Below are positions 61,211-64,000 of a stretch of DNA of 64,000 nucleotides, one piece after another. The position numbers and the translations under genes are program-made. A model generated the notes under the pieces. The model worked only from the letters and a program-made list of their open reading frames with translations, was not told the origin of the DNA and searched no databases. The first letter of the stretch is position 1. Each line of letters begins with the position of its first letter. This DNA is from Ilyomonas sp965277535. GTDB lineage: Bacteria > Bacteroidota > Bacteroidia > Chitinophagales > Chitinophagaceae. The stretch lies in assembly GCA_965277535.1 (NCBI GenBank), contig OZ255825.1, positions 2,418,001-2,482,000 on the forward strand. The letters run 5' to 3'.

Positions 61211-62755
61211 ATGCTTGTAAAAACATTCGGAAGCGCCGTATATGGCGTGGAAGCCATCACAATTACCATTGAAGTAAATGTAAGTGCAGGACAACATTAT
61301 TTTATTGTTGGCTTGCCCGATAATGCTGTAAAAGAAAGCCTGCAACGGATTGAAAGTGCGATAAAAACAAACAACTACTATATGCCGCGCACCAAGTTGG
61401 TGGTGAACCTGGCACCGGCGGATATAAAGAAGACGGGCTCTGCCTTTGACTTGCCCATTGCCATTGGTGTGTTGGGTGCCACCGAGCAAATAGAAGAGCC
61501 CGAACGGTTGAGCGAATACATTATGATGGGTGAGTTGAGTTTGGATGGAAAAATTCAACCGATAAAAGGTGCGTTGCCCATTGCCATACAGGCCCGCAAA
61601 GAAGGTTTTAAAGGATTGATTGTACCCACCGCAAATGCGCGTGAAGCGGGCTTGGTGAACAATTTAAAAGTGTATGGTGTAGAGCATTTGAATGATGTGG
61701 TGGAGTTCTTTAAAAATGAATCGTCGCTAACGCCGGTGGAAGTGAATACACGGGAAGAATTTTTTGATTCGCAGTATGTTTTCGATGTAGATTTTAACGA
61801 TGTAAAAGGTCAGGAAAATATAAAACGCGCTTTGGAAATTGCAGCTGCCGGTGGTCATAATGCAATCCTCATTGGTCCGCCCGGCGCGGGCAAAACCATG
61901 CTGGCAAAACGGTTGCCCACCATACTGCCGCCCCTCAGTTTGTACGAGGCTTTGGAAACCACCAAAATACACAGCGTGGCTGGTAAAATGCCGGCAAACA
62001 GTTCGTTAATTAATAAACGTCCGTTTCGTTCGCCGCACCATACTATTAGCGATGTGGCCCTGGTTGGCGGTGGCAACGTGCCGCAGCCCGGCGAGATTTC
62101 ATTATCGCACAACGGTGTTTTGTTTTTGGATGAATTACCCGAATTTAAACGCACCGTTTTGGAAGTGATGCGGCAGCCAATGGAGGAACGAAGAGTTACC
62201 ATTTCCCGCGCAAAAGTGGCGTTGGATTTTCCTGCCAATTTTATGCTGATTGCTTCTATGAATCCCTGTCCATGCGGGTTTTACAATCATCCCGAAAAAG
62301 AATGCACCTGCCCGCCCGGCGCTGTTCAGAAATACTTGAACAAAGTATCAGGGCCATTGCTTGATAGAATTGATTTGCATGTAGAGGTAACGCCGGTGCC
62401 ATTCAGTGAGCTGAGCAACACCAACAACAAAGGCGAATCCTCATCGCACATCCGTGATAGAGTTATCAAAGCAAGAGACATTCAAACCGAGCGTTACAAA
62501 GGTATTGCGGGCATGTATGCCAACGCACAAATGAGCAGCAAGCAACTGCGTGAACTTTGTGCCATTGGGCAGGCAGGCGAAACGTTGTTGAAACGAGCGA
62601 TGGAGCGTTTGAATTTAAGTGCGCGTGCATATGACAGAATTTTAAAAGTAAGCCGTACCATTGCTGATTTGGCGGGCAGCATTGATATTAAAATTGAACA
62701 CCTGGCAGAGGCGATTCAATACAGAAGTTTGGATAGACAAGGCTGGGCGGGATGA
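61211..62755 (+). CDS. comM: YifB/ComM family Mg-chelatase-like AAA+ ATPase
   Basis: A 514-aa protein from ATG 61211 (MLVKTFGSAVYGVEAITITI); a longer frame to 61118 contains a motif copy and is unlikely. The N-terminal Lon-like/ChlI domain has FIVGLPDNAVKES and LPIAIGVLGA. The AAA+ core has Walker A IGPPGAGKTMLAKRLP, Walker B GVLFLDELPEF, and the zinc-like CPCGFYNHPEKECTCPP. ComM in Vibrio and Haemophilus is a branch-migration helicase that extends donor DNA during natural transformation, although homologues also occur in bacteria not known to be competent. Confidence 0.94.
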   Translation: MLVKTFGSAVYGVEAITITIEVNVSAGQHYFIVGLPDNAVKESLQRIESAIKTNNYYMPRTKLVVNLAPADIKKTGSAFDLPIAIGVLGATEQIEEPERLSEYIMMGELSLDGKIQPIKGALPIAIQARKEGFKGLIVPTANAREAGLVNNLKVYGVEHLNDVVEFFKNESSLTPVEVNTREEFFDSQYVFDVDFNDVKGQENIKRALEIAAAGGHNAILIGPPGAGKTMLAKRLPTILPPLSLYEALETTKIHSVAGKMPANSSLINKRPFRSPHHTISDVALVGGGNVPQPGEISLSHNGVLFLDELPEFKRTVLEVMRQPMEERRVTISRAKVALDFPANFMLIASMNPCPCGFYNHPEKECTCPPGAVQKYLNKVSGPLLDRIDLHVEVTPVPFSELSNTNNKGESSSHIRDRVIKARDIQTERYKGIAGMYANAQMSSKQLRELCAIGQAGETLLKRAMERLNLSARAYDRILKVSRTIADLAGSIDIKIEHLAEAIQYRSLDRQGWAG

Positions 62756-62796
62756 GATGGGAGATTGGTAATGGTTAATTGAAAGTTGATTATTTA

Positions 62797-63108
62797 TTAC
62801 CTATACTTTCTTTTCGGGTTTTGCTTGTGATGATGAACAGAGAAGATAAGAACTTGCTGATGTTTTTCATCAATCAAATAAATAAGCAGGTAAGGATATT
62901 TCTTTACTGATACTTCATAAAATCTTTTATGCTCGTTTCGATACCGGTATGGATCATGTTTCAATTTACGGGTACGTTCTTCTACCGATGCAATAAAATT
63001 TTCTTCGGCAGATACGCTTCTTTCTCTGTACCAGGCAGCCGCTTTTTTATATTGCATCAAAGCTTTGTCTGAAAAGCGAACCGTATAGTTATTTGCTGCT
63101 TTCGACAT
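62797..63108 (-). CDS. RelE/ParE-family toxin
   Basis: A 103-aa protein: YTVRFSDKALMQYKKAAAWY at the start, EENFIASVEERTRKLKHDPY in the middle, then YRNEHKRFYEVSVKKYPYLLIY (in parts), which is the ParE/RelE strand pattern with the conserved Arg and Tyr. It would inhibit gyrase or cleave ribosome-bound mRNA, depending on subfamily. It overlaps the antitoxin gene by 20 nt. Confidence 0.88.
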   Translation of the reverse strand: MSKAANNYTVRFSDKALMQYKKAAAWYRERSVSAEENFIASVEERTRKLKHDPYRYRNEHKRFYEVSVKKYPYLLIYLIDEKHQQVLIFSVHHHKQNPKRKYR

Positions 63109-63343
63109 AACTATCGCTTCTGATTTTTTCTTTTACTTCTTCTTCACTGTAAGTTACCAATTCACCTTTCAGGTAAGCTTCGTATTGGCTGTCTAATTCC
63201 TGCTTCAATTCATCACTATATTCTTCCGATTCGGGCTCTTGTTCTTCAGCAAATGTTTTTACAACACCCAGCACAGCTTTCTTTTGCTTATCATTTAATT
63301 GACTTAAGTAGCTGTTTATTTTTTTATCGAGAGATATGGGCAT
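63089..63343 (-). CDS. antitoxin of ParE-family toxin
   Basis: An 84-aa acidic protein (MPISLDKKINSYLSQLNDKQ) with a helical N-terminal part, KKAVLGVVKTFAEEQ, then a strongly acidic tail (PESEEYSDELKQELD) likely to wrap the toxin. This N-terminal pattern is common in Bacteroidota antitoxins next to ParE-type toxins. Antitoxin identity follows from the overlap and position. Confidence 0.8.
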   Translation of the reverse strand: MPISLDKKINSYLSQLNDKQKKAVLGVVKTFAEEQEPESEEYSDELKQELDSQYEAYLKGELVTYSEEEVKEKIRSDSYVESSK

Positions 63344-63501
63344 AGTTGTATGTTTTGATTACGAATATAGCAAAAAGAATGTACGATTTATTTTAACCTT
63401 GTTACTTTCAAAAACAAATCTTCAAACAAAAAGCACTTTTGTTTTTGCCCCTTTTCCTTGTCTCTTGTATTCTTGAATCTTGCCTCTTGAACCTTGTTCC
63501 T
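63344..63501. repeat. intergenic region with motif copy and TCTTG-type simple repeats
   Basis: It contains one near (63410-63419) and one exact (63438-63448) motif copy in inverted orientation. From 63460 to 63500 there are degenerate CTTG(A/T)-type units (CTTGTCTCTTGTATTCTTGA). No gene. Confidence 0.6.
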
Positions 63502-64000
63502 TTACCTGTAATACGGCTGAATCATAAAGTAAACAATTGGACCTGTAACAGCAACATACAGCCAAAGTGGCCAAATGATTTTAGAGATTTTTTTATGCTG
63601 TGCAAACTCACTTGTTAAGCCTTTGTAAGCCGTGTATAAAATGAACGGAAGTGTGCAGGTAGCCAAAAAAATGTGCGTGGCAAGAATCAAAAAATAAACA
63701 TAGCGGATGCTGCCTGCTGCAGCCTTTTCTGCATTGGAAACAATGCCATCGTGGTTGGCATCGCCAAAACGGGCTTCACCGGCTAAGAGATGATGCGCAA
63801 TGTAAGACACCAAAAATAAAACCGACAAAACCAAAGCAGCTATCATCAACTGTTTGTGAAGCCTCCATTTTTGCTGTTTCACGGCTAATAACGCAGCAAT
63901 TAACAACACGGCAATAATGGTATTGAGCACCGCATTAACAGCCGCAAAAATGTGCACATCAAACGGAACAATAATGTTGAAGTGTACGTTGCCCAGCAGC
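63502..64000 (-). CDS. DUF420 membrane protein, start beyond the window
   Basis: The frame is open from the stop at 63502 to the right edge. A GTG at 63957 could start it, but the codons upstream (LLGNVHFNIIVPFDV) look coding, so the true start is likely outside. At least four transmembrane helices: AAVNAVLNTIIAVLLIAALL, QLMIAALVLSVLFLVSYIAHH (in parts), RYVYFLILATHIFLA, and PLWLYVAVTGPIVYFMI. His residues in SYIAHH and LATHIF fit the DUF420/CtaM-like (YozB) family associated with haem-copper oxidase biogenesis. A DANHDGIVSNAE insertion resembles an EF-hand loop. Confidence 0.85.
   Translation of the reverse strand, partial: LLGNVHFNIIVPFDVHIFAAVNAVLNTIIAVLLIAALLAVKQQKWRLHKQLMIAALVLSVLFLVSYIAHHLLAGEARFGDANHDGIVSNAEKAAAGSIRYVYFLILATHIFLATCTLPFILYTAYKGLTSEFAQHKKISKIIWPLWLYVAVTGPIVYFMIQPYYR

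Noticed and set aside
61043..61558. Extension of the DUF1080 frame
   Set aside because: It is antisense to comM; a signal peptide starts at 61042.

Overview
The window reads as chromosomal DNA of a Bacteroidota bacterium, most likely Chitinophagia (Chitinophagaceae-like). The signs are Bacteroidota-type promoters (TTG, 19 bp, then TAnnTTTG, upstream of glmS and tRNA-Val), type IX secretion C-terminal sorting domains, an outer-membrane-barrel TonB receptor, a DksA/TraR protein with a Lys/Ala-rich tail, an isoleucyl-tRNA synthetase of the long Bacteroidota type, and weak Shine-Dalgarno sequences. Genus cannot be fixed by eye.

Layout. 1-8561 (all minus): the front part of an extracellular contractile injection system (eCIS/phage-tail-like) operon: DUF4255 cap/terminator protein, an unknown 382-aa protein, sheath, two tube proteins, DUF5908, LysM baseplate protein, VgrG-like spike, PAAR tip, gp25, and the start of a large baseplate protein cut by the left edge. 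8968-15187: MmcQ/YjbR, KorA, riboflavin synthase plus glycosyltransferase, SDR plus AraC regulator. 15299-19907: H1-tailed DksA-like protein and IleS; then tRNA-His. 20325-26527: membrane protein, TonB-family receptor, secreted protein, DUF433/DUF5615 toxin-antitoxin pair, RmuC. 26601-29518: an accessory stretch in which three genes carry single-base frameshifts beside an intact agmatine-deiminase-like gene and a UPF0175 antitoxin. 29521-49345: mainly housekeeping (FadN-like, GlmM, RES/Xre toxin-antitoxin, GNAT, GlmS, ThrC, Nudix, IMPase, ThiL, RecQ, CopA, tRNA-Val, ClpS-Aat, GHL10 glycosidase). 49509-56703: surface and secreted proteins (patatin, radical SAM/SPASM, T9SS cargo, signal-peptide Hcp-like protein, S10 peptidase). 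57029-58288: AT-rich STAS-like/HATPase pair next to a candidate small RNA. 58552-62755: Gfo/Idh/MocA, small lipoprotein, DUF1080 hydrolase, ComM-like AAA ATPase. 62797-64000: ParE-type toxin-antitoxin pair and an edge-truncated DUF420 protein.

The most striking signal is not a gene. An 11-bp motif, GCAAAA(A/C)CAAA, occurs about 33 times by my reading on both strands, inside and between genes, against well under one expected by chance. It forms perfect inverted pairs that act as terminators between convergent genes and several times sits directly after a stop codon. This is the distribution known for DNA uptake sequences in Neisseria and Haemophilus. A ComM homologue lies in the window, with one motif copy in its upstream gap. 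I propose it as an undescribed iterated (possibly uptake or recombination) sequence of this lineage. A second layer of dispersed inverted repeats (GTCTGAACTGGGAT, CCGCAGATAACGCAGAT and CCTGTCAGG types) fills many intergenic gaps, and one simple intergenic repeat appears to have entered the copA reading frame.
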